A stretch of 64,000 nucleotides of DNA, from the NCBI RefSeq assembly GCF_963662255.1, contig NC_085073.1, forward strand, positions 2,418,001 through 2,482,000, in the 5' to 3' direction. Positions within the stretch are counted from its first letter, which is position 1. Each line of letters starts with the position of its first letter. A model generated the notes under the pieces. The model searched no databases and had not been told where the DNA came from. It saw only the letters and a program-made list of their open reading frames with translations. This document shows positions 1-10,800 of the stretch, in pieces. Made by a program: the position numbers and the translations under genes. The DNA is from Cinclus cinclus (Eukaryota; Chordata; Aves; Passeriformes; Cinclidae).

Positions 1-115
1 CGCTCCCGCTCGCGGCCGGCGCTACTTCCTCTTAAAGGGGCCGGCCCCGCCCACGGGAGGGACGGCTCAGGGGAGGGGGAAGGTACGGCAGATGCTGGTG
101 GGGGAAGGGCGGTTC
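1..115 (-). promoter_or_regulatory. Edge of a CpG-rich promoter, probably of a leftward neighbouring gene
   Basis: The first 115 bases are very GC-rich with many CpGs (GGCCGG blocks, CCCGCCC GC box) and stop abruptly at a T-rich tract. Read on the minus strand there is a GC box, then CCTTTAAGAGG (TATA-like) and an ETS-like AGGAAGT, in the order expected for a promoter firing leftward out of the window. In mammals MOB3A lies on this side and is transcribed in that direction, but nothing coding is seen here, so the owner is an inference. Confidence 0.35.
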
Positions 116-117
116 GT

Positions 118-560
118 GTTTTATCGTATTTTTTAAATTTGAATATAGTTTATTTTACTCTATGTTCTTCTATTTCAATATTTTGTTCCACTTATCTGGA
201 TTCCTTTTATTCTGCTTTATTTTCTTTTATTCAATTTTCTTTTCATTTTCTATTTTATTTTCTACTTTACTTTGTTTGCTATTTTATCTGAATTTGATTT
301 TTCATCTTCTGTTTTCTCTTTTATTTTCTATTCTGTTTTAATTTTCTATTTGCTTGTTTTCAATTTTCTTTCATTTTTATGTTTTCTTCTGTTTTATTAT
401 TTTACTTTAATTCTATTTATTTATTTTCATAATTGTATTTATTATTTCCTTTTATTCCACTTCACCTATTTCCCTCTCTTGTATTTAATTTTTTCTAGTC
501 TATTTATTTTCTCCTTTTAAATTGATTTTCCCATTTTGTTCTGTTGTGTTTGTTTCCTTT
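118..560. repeat. T-rich, purine-poor low-complexity tract
   Basis: About 440 bases of degenerate TTTTATTTTC-like sequence with very little G and a strong T bias on the plus strand, starting only a few bases after the CpG-rich left edge. It keeps an 82-codon frame open (272-520), but that peptide is only Phe/Tyr/Leu/Ser and has no sign of being a gene. It looks like an expanded simple repeat. Confidence 0.6.
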
Positions 561-2574
561 TATTCCTCTTTGCTCAGTGTTTGTGTTTTTGGGAGCAGGG
601 ACAAGGCAGGGATGCTCAGGTGCAGCATTTATTATTGTGTTGTTATTAAGGCTAAACGAAGATTTCTGGGGGTGCACAACTTTATGTAGCCGACATTTAA
701 ATCTGCTAGGCATTGGAGTGCACTACACCTACCATTGTTTCCTGTCCTATTTTATGTCTTTACTTTGTTCTTTATCTAGAGAAGAATTAATAACTTATTC
801 AGGACCAGAGTTTCTGGTGTGGCTTCAAAAAACCTGGAGGGACCTGCCCAGACCTCAGCTTTAAGGTCACCAAAAGGAGAAGGGGCCGAACCAGCTCAAA
901 GGGAACTGCTCCCAGACGTGGGGATGCAGAAAGTTAAAACTGGGAAATCCCTGGGAAGCCCCAAAGCTGAACCAGAACCTGCAGAGCTCCTGCCCCACCA
1001 GGGCTCTTCCAGCACTCCTGGCCAGAGCCTGGAGCTCTCTATTCCGGGTGCCCCACAACCTTTGCTGACCCCAGTTCAGTCTCTCAGGTGTTCGCAGCCC
1101 CCAGCCCAGACCCCACTTTCCTCCCCGGTGTTCACAGCCCCTCTCCAGCCCAGCTGAGCAGCAGAACCCGGGGGGAAGTTTCAGCTCCTCGGGGGTCTCT
1201 GGCTGCTCGAGCTGGCCCCGGCTCATGGCAGCAGCTGCTGCTGCTCCTGGCTCCCGGGAACAGCCGGGGCCCTGCTCCAGCAGCCGCGGGGCCGCTGTGC
1301 CTGCATTCCTCCATGGAGCAGGTGATGCTCTGCGCCAGGCTCGTGGGCAGCTCCTGGTCACAGAACCATGGAATGGACGGTGGGAGGCACCCCTGGAGCT
1401 CACCTGGCTCAGCAGAGGCTCCTGAGCACACCAGGATTGTGTCCAGATGGCTTTTGAGGATCTCCAGGGAAGGTGACTCTACCAGCGCTCTGGGCAGCCT
1501 GTGCCAGTGCTCAGCCACGTGAAGGGCAAAGTTCTACCCCTGCTCAGGTGGAATTTCCTGTATTCCAGTTTCTTCCCATTACCTCTAGTCCTGTTGCTTG
1601 GCCCCAACCTGATAGCACCAGGCATTTTATAAAGTATGGACCCATAGAGCTATGGATACACAGATAAAATACACAGACAGAGATATATCTATATCCATCT
1701 CTGCTCTTCCCCCTGCCCCAGCTCCCACAGCCTTTCCTCACAGGAGATTCTCCATCCTCTCATCAAACTCGGAGCCCTGCAAAGGCCCCATGGCAGGAGC
1801 TCCAGGGCTGAGGAAGGAGCAGGATCAGCTCCTGGCCTCTCCAGTGGCTCATTTAACATTTGAGGTTTGCTCCAGGCACTTCTGGGGTTGGGGCTTGCTT
1901 TTGTTTCCATCCTATTCCATCAGATTTATGCAGTTCCAGCCCATGGCAGGTCCTGTGGAAGTGCAGTACTGAGAACAGAGAACCTGGATCCTTCCTGAGC
2001 ACCATCTGCCAGCAACAGGCCAGGAAGTTACTGGGCAAGTCTCAGTGCAGAACTGGTGGCTCCTGACTCAGCCACAGGGATTTTCTGTCCCAAGATGACT
2101 CTCACAGGTTTTGGTGTGACTGGAAACCACTGGGGCATCAGCCAAGCCAAGGCCTCATTCCTGCTGTGGCAGGACAGAGCCTTAATCTTCATCTCAATGT
2201 TTGTCACAGATTTCACTGAAGGCCAAAAGGAAGTAGCAGCAGGGGCTGATTCCGGCCTCATTCAGACCAGAGCTCCCCTTTTTCCAAGTGCTGGATTTTA
2301 GCTGCAATCATGATCCAAACAAAATAAAAATCAACAGAGATTTAACTGAGATAGTAAATTACTTTTCCTGTAATTTCAGTGTTAGTGACAGATGCTGTTG
2401 TAGAGCTGCCTTTCAAAGGGGTGGCATTAGGAATTCCCTACGTACTTGGGGAAGGGAGATAACATTCAGATCCACTCAAGATATATTGTTCAACCCTGGG
2501 GTAAATCCATGCCTTGGTTTTGGCTCCATCCAAACTGGAACAGTTTTATGAAAGGAGCACTTACAAAGCCAAAA
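561..2574. other. Intergenic stretch between left-edge promoter and AP3D1 3' end
   Basis: Apart from the CR1 copy at 1361-1765 I recognise no gene here. The frames that stay open between 544 and 1522 on both strands have no recognisable domain and follow the GC-rich composition. In mammals IZUMO4 sits next to AP3D1 on this side, but I could not find exons resembling it. Confidence 0.4.
1361..1765 (-). mobile_element. CR1 LINE 3' fragment, minus strand
   Basis: Read on the minus strand this shows the CR1 ORF2 C-terminal and 3' end signature. It includes the AGCACTGGCACAGGCTGCCC box, the 'CTGGAGATCCTCAAAAGCCA' type block and an end near 1361 resembling the CR1 3' terminus (CCATGGTTCTGTG). A roughly 60-base A/T-rich stretch at about 1630-1695 interrupts the match. 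It is 5'-truncated and not functional. Confidence 0.75.
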
Positions 2575-2594
2575 ATTTAACTTTGTTTTGAAAG

Positions 2595-2600
2595 TTTATT
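2595..2600 (-). terminator. Poly(A) signal AATAAA, probable AP3D1 3' end
   Basis: TTTATT on the plus strand, hence AATAAA on the minus strand, within CCAATAAACTTTC. The sequence after it (toward lower coordinates) is T/G-rich, as expected of a downstream element. Cleavage would be expected around 2575-2585. Confidence 0.55.
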
Positions 2601-3439
2601 GGATCATCTTGACACAAAAATCATTACAGCAGCTTGTGGTATGTTGTTTTCTTTTTTTTTTCCCAGGGAATGTTGATAGCAAATAAATTTGTGAATGTAA
2701 CACATCATACAGTTTCAAAATTCTAGAATCACTGCACAGGATTCTGTAAGAGACTCTACATGCTAAAGTGACAGTTTTCATCCATGAATTAAAAAACCCA
2801 AACACTAGTTGAGGAACATTATCCTTTAAGACAATTTTAATATGTTCAGTTTCTAATACACAACTGGCTAACCAAGGGAGGCTGACCAAAACCAAACCCT
2901 CCACATCCTGGCAGCACGGTCAGACACAGAGCTGGGCCTGGCAAGGAACCCAGAGCACCAGAGCAGAGCCTTTGCCAAAATACCTCCTGTGGAAAGAGTG
3001 TAAAGAGCACAAGACGCGCATAAAGTAAAGGACATCACCCAAGGGATAAGATCAACACTTCATCCTGCTCCCTGTGTAGGGGTTTGGTGTTTTAGGAGAT
3101 GTGCAGACCCAGCCAGCTCCTCCCTGGGCACCTTTCTGGAGCAATCAACTGCTCCTGACCTGTGCCTTGAAGCAAAACCATTCCATGGAGTTTTGCTCAC
3201 TGGGTGTGGAACAGCAAGGAAAAAAAAATGGAGCAGGGGGAATAAAGAACAAGTTGAAAACAAATGATGCTGGAGAAGGACATCAACTGAGCATCTCTGC
3301 AGGACACCATGACATCCCTTTCCTATCAGTGACTCCACAAGATTCCTAGAGTGCAGAACAGGACAAACTCTCGTTTGAAGTGCAGAACTTCACAAACTCT
3401 TGCTCCTTCCTTCTAAAGCTGTTACAGTCCCAAATCTGC

Positions 3440-3660
3440 AGCTCTTCAGCCCCCTCCCCATCCTGCAGCCTGGCAGGGAGAGCAGCTCCTCATGACCCCT
3501 GTCCTGTACCCTGGCAGGGAGAGGGGATCCTCATCCCTCCTCCTTCCTGCCTCTGGGACAGGAGCTCCCCACCCACTTCCCCTCCTGCCACCTGTCAGGA
3601 GAGGGGCTCCCAATCCATCCCCCTCTCCTGCACCCCGGCAGGGAGGGCTCTGCCACAGGG
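3440..3660. repeat. About 42-bp minisatellite, about five degenerate copies, in AP3D1 3' UTR
   Basis: Successive blocks repeat the pattern CCCTCCTGCACCCTGGCAGG followed by GAGAGGGGCTCCTCATCC with substitutions. The phrase 'GGCAGGGAG' or 'GTCAGGAG' recurs about every 42 bases. It lies wholly inside the inferred AP3D1 3' UTR. Confidence 0.65.
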
Positions 3661-4215
3661 ACCCAGGGACACCTGTGCTGCCACATCTGCTCTCACTGCT
3701 GCAAGGGCAGGGCCAAGGGACACTGACACAGACAGAATGACCCTGCTGGTTCCAGAGTCCAGAGGGAGGACATGGACCTGTACACAAGGGGCTGCACCCA
3801 TGGCTGTTTCTCTAACCTGGCAATAGTCAACCTCAGCTGGTGAGCCAAAGGATAAAAAAAGCAAGAACAGAACCCTTTGGATTTCCAGTTTGTTGTTACA
3901 ACTTAACTGTTCAGGAATGTGAAACTGAAGTGGACTCATAGAACACATCAGCAGAGACAGCTCAAAGGGGAGAGGCCTTACAGACTCAGTGTGTGGGGCA
4001 GTTGAGGGGAGCACAGACCCGAACAGTAACACACTCAGCCTATTTCACCCTTTCACACTCTTCCAGCTGTCACTAAAAGAAGGTTAAGGCTCAAGGCAAC
4101 TACTATAAACAGAAACTCAAGCACCCCAGTTCTCACAGGGCTCCTTTGGATTAGCTCAAGGAGATGAAGGATGTTTATATGCTGATCACAACAGATCTCG
4201 AGATAATAATAAATC

Positions 4216-4234
4216 ATATATATATATATATATA
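4216..4234. repeat. (AT)n microsatellite
   Basis: A perfect alternating AT run followed by an A-rich stretch to about 4260, inside the AP3D1 3' UTR. Confidence 0.9.
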
Positions 4235-4472
4235 AAAAAAACCCAAAAAAACCAAAAAGAGGCCTTCTGGTCCAGCACCAGCCTCTGCTAGAAATATACA
4301 TCAACTACAGCAGCCCTGAAGACATATTTCATGGCTAAGGATTAACTCAATCTTCCCTGGCATAAGCACAAGCAACAAACTGTGCTACTGTTGATAAAGT
4401 CCTGCTCAGCCCCCATCCCACACAGATGAAGGTCACGGGATCATCATGAGCTGCTGAATAAATAGTGCCCGG

Positions 4473-4511
4473 CCCTCCCTCCCCTCCCTCCCTCCTCCCC
4501 TCCCTCCTCCA
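4473..4511. repeat. CCCTCC pyrimidine tract
   Basis: Pure C/T run of CCCTCC-type units on the plus strand. The AP3D1 transcript would carry the G-rich complement (GGAGGG units), which could form a quadruplex. Confidence 0.8.
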
Positions 4512-4752
4512 GTCATGTCACCAGGATCTCTTTGGGCTAGAAAGGGTTAACACCACAGTTCATAAAAAGTTCTGAAAATTAAAAGGTAACATACAGCCTT
4601 AAAATGTCTAAACTGCAACCAATGGTGGAGTTAACTGAAAGCACGTGCCCCAGGGTAGTACATGCGTACGAGGGAGAAACTTAACACTTGGGTCTGCTCA
4701 TCTTTACACGTTGGGTGTGTTTCTTGTCGTTGGAATATTTTATAATGAATAT

Positions 4753-4848
4753 TCAGCACTTGGACAATGTCTCTTTCATCTCATCCAACAAGTTGCTAAG
4801 CAGGGTAGAATCATTACATTTCCCATCTATGGATACAGAGTTCTCTCC
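4753..4848 (-). CDS. AP3D1: AP3D1 coding exon 32 (terminal)
   Basis: Codes GENSVSIDGKCNDSTLLSNL and 11 more residues ending KETLSKC, then TGA at 4753-4755. Acceptor TTTCCAAG, preceded by a long pyrimidine tract. Confidence 0.97.
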   Translation of the reverse strand, partial: GENSVSIDGKCNDSTLLSNLLDEMKETLSKC

Positions 4849-7800
4849 CTTGGAAAGGAAAAAAAAAAAAGAAAAAAATCCATTAGTTCCTCTTCCAAGT
4901 GGGGATAAATGTGTTCCCAGGCAAACAACTCAGGGACTGGAAAGAGGCAGAGGAAGGCAGGGAAGGCTCCAGGTTTAGCTCCTGTCAGGGGTCACAATGC
5001 TCTCACCTTTTTTACCAGTAGGCAGACATGATGGCCTTGGATAGAACGGCTGTACATGGATGCACACGAATCAACGCGTTCCACAACTGCAGAGAAACAG
5101 CAATTTCATTTCATTCCATTCCATTCAGTTTTAATTCAAGCCTTGCTTCCCCTGGAGAGCAACCATTGCTCTGCTTGGCCTCGAGGAACAGAGGCTTCTA
5201 CAGGGGGGAGGAGGAAGTCAGGGTTAAGATGTGCCTGGCTCCTCCTGGCTCCTCTCTGGGACATTTCACAATAACGAGGTGAGTCATTTGTCTCCTAAGC
5301 CGCAAATGTACTGTGGCAATAACACTGCTCAGAATGTAGATTTCTTCCCCAGAAATACTTCCAGTGAGGCAATGTCTAATGCAAACACCAGAGCATGATG
5401 AAACAGCCAGCTGTTTTGCTTCAGCCAGTGGTTGTGTTTCAGTTAATAAACCCAAACCTGAATACCTGGGGCTCTCCCTCACTGAAATGAAGCACTGGGG
5501 AGGGAGTCTGAAACCCTGCAGATCAAAGCCACTCTCCAGAGAACAGTTACAGCCTGAACTCCACACCAGCTGCTCCCATGATACCTGCCTCACTGGGCTG
5601 CAGGAATTCCATAGGGATACAAGGAGAATCCATTTTGAAGAACACAGCATGCTTTGAGTGTTGCAAAACTGGAGAAAACTCTCCCAAATTTACTTAATCT
5701 GGACGTCACCTGCTCCTGTGATTGCTGAGCCCATGGAGTGCTGCGTTCACCAAGCACAGCAGAGATTTCAGAATACGGAATTCTTCAGAAGATCCTGCAT
5801 AAGGGGAAGACTCACCTGAAAAATGATGATGAAAACAGATCTTTGCCAGCAGATGTTGGAAAGAAATGCTAATTCCATCTACTTTAATGGAACTCATGTG
5901 CAGATCTCCAGACTCTAGGAGCTTGGCAAAAGCATCACTGCAGAACAGGAAGGAAAGTAAATGTTTTATTAGAAAAGCAAGTGCAATCTGCCCATCAGAT
6001 CCATGAAATCTGTCCCATCAGTCCCATGAAACATGTCAGGACACAGAAATTTAAGTGTTACCAAGCTCTAGGACAGTGGGTTATACAGAAAATACGGAAA
6101 CCACACTCCAGAGTCCCCCTGGAGGAATTTGCGCCCTCTTGCTGCCAGAGCTGCCTCTGCCAGCCCGCAGGGCACAGAGCTCCCTCTGCAGAGCCATTTG
6201 AAACAGGTCACTGGACACATTTGAACAGTCAGCCCTTACAGACACTGCCCAAGCCCCCAGGAGAAGGCAGAGCTCAGCTTGCCAGGGCAGCACAGGCACT
6301 CACCTGTAGCAAGGCGTCGTGATCAAGTATGAAGCACAACTGAAGTGCAATTTGAAATCTAGTTTTTCGTGGGTTGAACCTTCATCATTCTGCAACAGGG
6401 CAAAGGAGAGCATATGAGTGGGAGCCCTGAGGCAGCAAGAGGAGGAGCCACCCCTACCCACCACACAGGTACCAAAGAGGAGTTAAGGGCTGAGTTCCCT
6501 CGGAAAGAGCCTGGCTGGGCCTGAAGGATCAGCCTAACAACATCCCACCACAACACCAGCCCACTCAAAGATTTGGCAGCTGGGTTGTTACATGCACCTA
6601 CAACAGGTACGGGACGCAGCAGGCTGCAGTTCTGCCTGCACTCTGCTGAAATCAACTGAGCAGACTGAGTTTAAACTAACACTTGGAGATGTGGTTTTAC
6701 AGTTCATTATTTCCTGAGCAAAATAATTAATAATTCCCAGATTCTTAGGTATTAAAATAGGAATAGCATGCTATTTTTAAGAAACCCTTAAAATAGAGAT
6801 AATGGCTGAGTCAAGAGTAGCCACAACTGTCTCCATTCATTTCCTCTGAGCTGCTCATGCAGCTCTTCATTAATAACTGTACTGAAATAACATCAGAGAC
6901 CCACACAGTCTCATCCAGCTCAATGCCTATTAAACAATGCCTTCCACTGACCTCGCTCTTGGTCTGCGTCTCCACTCCTAATAACTGCATCTAATTCTTA
7001 TTTTTGTTTTTCAGCCTTGTACCAGGCTGCAATGTCCAACTGAGATCAGAAGGAGCAGACCCTGGTTCCCTCTCTCCCTTCCCCAGCAGATCAGTGTGAT
7101 TTTGTAGCTGACAATGTGGCACATGTTCCAGGCTGCCTTGCTCACACGCTGCAGGAATGACAATCTAGGACATGCTGACGCAGGATTGGGAGCACTCTTT
7201 GCACAAGATGTCATGTGAAAATGTTCCTCACAGAATGGGCTGGTGCAGCAGAGATGAAGTGATGCCTAAAAAAGCTCGAGAGCAGAGCTTCCCACCCCAG
7301 TCTGGCTCCCTGATGCAGTTCCCAAGGAAGCAGAAGCAGTTGAGTGCTGCACTTACTTTGACTATAAAGGACAGTGTTCCTTTTAACTTCTGAGCCATAA
7401 CAATACTCTGAAGTGTAAACACAAACTGGGCTTCATTAGAGATTCCTAGTGTGAAGAGAGGAGAGGGAAAAGTCAAGTCAGACCATGGTTTCTAGATCTA
7501 AGTCAGTTTATGCTAATCATTACTTATGTGCAGGCTATTTTTGAACCAAGAATTAAATTCTTTGGGTTGGAAGACTTCTACACACAACTGCTGTGGTGAG
7601 TCAACACTGTTACAGCACTTGGGTCTCTCAGAAGCAGCAGTGGAAGCTGGCATTTGGTGGGGGTTATTGAGAAAGTGCCTGGGCAAAGTGTCACATATTT
7701 AAATTACTTGCATAACTGGAATTATATTATAAACATTTCAGAGTAGCTTTCAGAGCTAATTTGAATTCTAATGTTTCTATGTTCTCCTTTTAATATACAA

Positions 7801-10800
7801 GTCTGTGTAAAGAACTGCCTTATATAGATTTAAAACCAAATCAAATACCCTGCTGCCTTCATGGGGGATTGAAAAGCACCGAGGCCACTCCAGCCCTCTG
7901 TGAGCTGTTGCAATTCAGGGAAGTTCACTGATTTGATTGTATTACTGTGCTCTGTACAAAACAGTTATCCTTCATTTCTGTGCTTAATACTTCTGGAGGA
8001 CTCAGCTCCCCTTCTTGCACATCCTTATCACAAACCTTCACTGCAAAAGGCCTCTGCCACTCAAAGAGTGGGACAAGAACTCCAGAATAAATCCAGAGTG
8101 GATTCTAACGCTTCACAAAGCGTTATTACCTATTACCTTGTTTCATTTTAAATCTCGCAACAAACACATCATGAATTTTGGATTCCTGTGGTCAAAGATG
8201 TGCCAGCCTGCATGCACCTGGAAAAGGAACTCAAGACATTTGGACTCCCAGCCCTAGATTAAGGCTGTGCTCTTGCTGTGCAGAACCACCTGCACCACAG
8301 CCATACTGGGAGAAGGCTTATCCTCTCCAGGGAACTGTGGGAAAGCCAGCAACACCCAGGCAGATATGTTTTTCTGGAAAACAGCAAGCAGTTCAAGTAG
8401 CTCTTCCCACAGGAGGGCAGTGCAGGGCCAGCCACACACTCCAAGAGCTCTGTGCAAAGCTGTGCATACCAGGGGGGAGCTGGAAGGGCACAGGTATCCC
8501 ATCGTGTACTGATGATCCTTCTGGTCGGAGCATTTTAGTGTTGAGAGAGTCCAGGACATTCAGTTCCATGCTCTTAAGGAAGCTAGTGCTTTTGTTCTCA
8601 AAGATAATAGACACAGTAACTTGGCTGTCATTCTGGAGGTTTCCTTGAATATCGTAGGTCTGCAAATGAAGGGAAAAATGTCACAGGAAAAGAGTCAAAC
8701 TTCAATGAACAGAACATTCCATGGGGACAAAAACAGGTTCAAAAAGGAAGTAATCTGGTATAGCTAGAGAATTATGGAAACACACTGGTAATCAGCTGAG
8801 GATTGGGAAAATACTAATTTAAGAAATTAAAGTGGGATACTCAAAGGAAAGGAAATGGAGCTTGGTTGAAGTTCTACCTTCTGGAATTGAAACAGTTCTT
8901 CAGTTACGTGATGGTTACATAAAGTCACTCCACCACGCCCAGGGTAGCCCTCTCTCAGGGAACACAGAGGGACAACATTTGGAACTTAAGGCCCAAACTC
9001 ACCATTTTAATGTACGGATTTTCAGCAAGAAGGCAGTAACTGGACATGGGCTGAAAAACAAGAGAGAAGGCACACTCACACCAGAACTAATGACTGTGAA
9101 AAGGACTTGGCCCTGTCCTCCCTCTCAACCTCTCCTTGTCGCCCAGGCCCAGGCACAGCTACTCACTGGTAGTGGTTCATCCTCTAGTGTTCCATTCTGC
9201 ACCGACTCTGGGGGCTCCTCCTCGCTGTGATGACTCTTTTTTTTGGATTTCTTTTTATCTTTTGATTTCTCTTCTTTCTCTTTCTTGTGCTTTTTCTTCT
9301 TATGCTTGGAGGACTTCTAGTAAGAAGAAACAAGAAATTACATTTCTAGCCATGACCCCTCTAGCACACTTCCAACTCCAGTCTCTCGCTCTCTGCACTT
9401 CCTGGACTGAGCAAAGTTTCCCTTTACTGCAGAACCAAAAACAGAGGTTCCATTCCTTACATCCCAAAGATAATTCCATGGGGAGTCCCAGTAAACCTTG
9501 CTCCCTACCCAGCTGCCCACACCTTATCCCAAAGCAGCCTGGGAACAGCACAAGGCTGAATCTCTCCAACTGTTTGGAAGCTCAGCTTTAACTGGGACCT
9601 GTCCCTTGGCTCAGAAACAACTGAACCTCTGACCACGAGCTGTTCACAGCTCCTCAAAGATGCAGCATTTGCAGGTGGTCACCACACTGAACAGATGCTG
9701 TTGTTAAATCCTGTGTGCTGCTTTTCAAGGAATTTGAGACAGCAGGAGAATATGGCTGAACTTCACAGAACCAGAGAATTGTGAAGGTTGGAAAAGGAAA
9801 AAGAAAAACCACAAGAAAACCCACAAAACCAAAAACAAACAAAACAACAAAAAACCAAAACAAAACCCACCAAAACCCACTTTTCTAGTATCTCATCTAA
9901 GCCTCCCCTGGTGTAACTTGAGGCAATTTCCCCTTAACTTGAACCACTTACCCTTCCTTCATCCTCCTCTTCTTCATCTTGCTCTTCCCTTACTTCTTTT
10001 TTTACCTCTTGGGATTCAGCCACGACGGCAGTGTCCATCCCAGGCTCGCTCTGAGGAGATGAGCAAAAGGATTCTGACACTAATGGAAAGCAGCTGGAAC
10101 AATCCAAACCCTCACCAAAAGAAACTTAACAGTGAAAACTCTTCACAAGTGTTATTTCAGAAATGACATTAGGCTAGCATGGTAGCAAGGCTTTCATTTT
10201 ATGCCTCTGAAACCCAGCAAATACGATCACCTGAGGACACGACTCAAAAGATTTCCTCCAAGGAATCCATCCCCTTATATTCCTTGCCTCTTCCTCTAGA
10301 ATTTCCCATCAAAATTCATGAGAATTTTTCTTTCACACTCTGTCTCTCATGTCTATTAATGTTGCTAGAGTCTACCTCATACTGGGAAATAAAACCATAC
10401 AACTGTGTAACATTACACCCATCAATAACAAAATCAACCAAGCCTGGAGCTGCATCTGTATTTCTATTTCTATTCTTGATCTGCACAGAATGAGCCTGAA
10501 GTCTCCGATTACAGTTTCTCTGAACTGGGCTGACATAATTATCTCTGCTCCCCAGCAGGAAGCTGGAGATGAAGCTGATGTTCCCCCTCTGTGCTGCAGC
10601 ATGACACAGCACTCCTGCACAGCTCACAGACAAGAAATAACCAGAGAAGTCTCCTCTGATGGGGAAAGATTCCTACCTGTGGCTGGGGTGTAGGAGCAGG
10701 TGCTGGAGCAGTGGAGAGCCAGAAATCCAAGTCTTCCCCCTGAATTTCAGGAGAAAAAAATAAAAACCAAAACATTGTTTTTACATTTTTCTTTAAAATC

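Larger units (their letters stand above)
2575..4752 (-). other. AP3D1: AP3D1 3' untranslated region
   Basis: This is the sequence from the AP3D1 stop codon to the first good minus-strand AATAAA. No other canonical signal was found closer to the stop, so a UTR of about 2.2 kb is inferred. It holds a (AT)n run, a pyrimidine tract and a minisatellite, all described separately. An internal non-canonical poly(A) site cannot be excluded. Confidence 0.55.

Noticed and set aside
272..520. 82-codon Phe/Tyr/Leu-rich frame that looks like membrane segments
   Set aside because: It is a translation of the T-rich low-complexity tract, not a gene.
867..1522. Overlapping 100-180 codon frames on both strands
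   Set aside because: They are GC-driven open frames, partly within a CR1 copy, with no recognisable domain or splice structure.
600..2570. IZUMO4, expected next to AP3D1 from mammalian synteny
   Set aside because: No exon resembling it was found in this interval.
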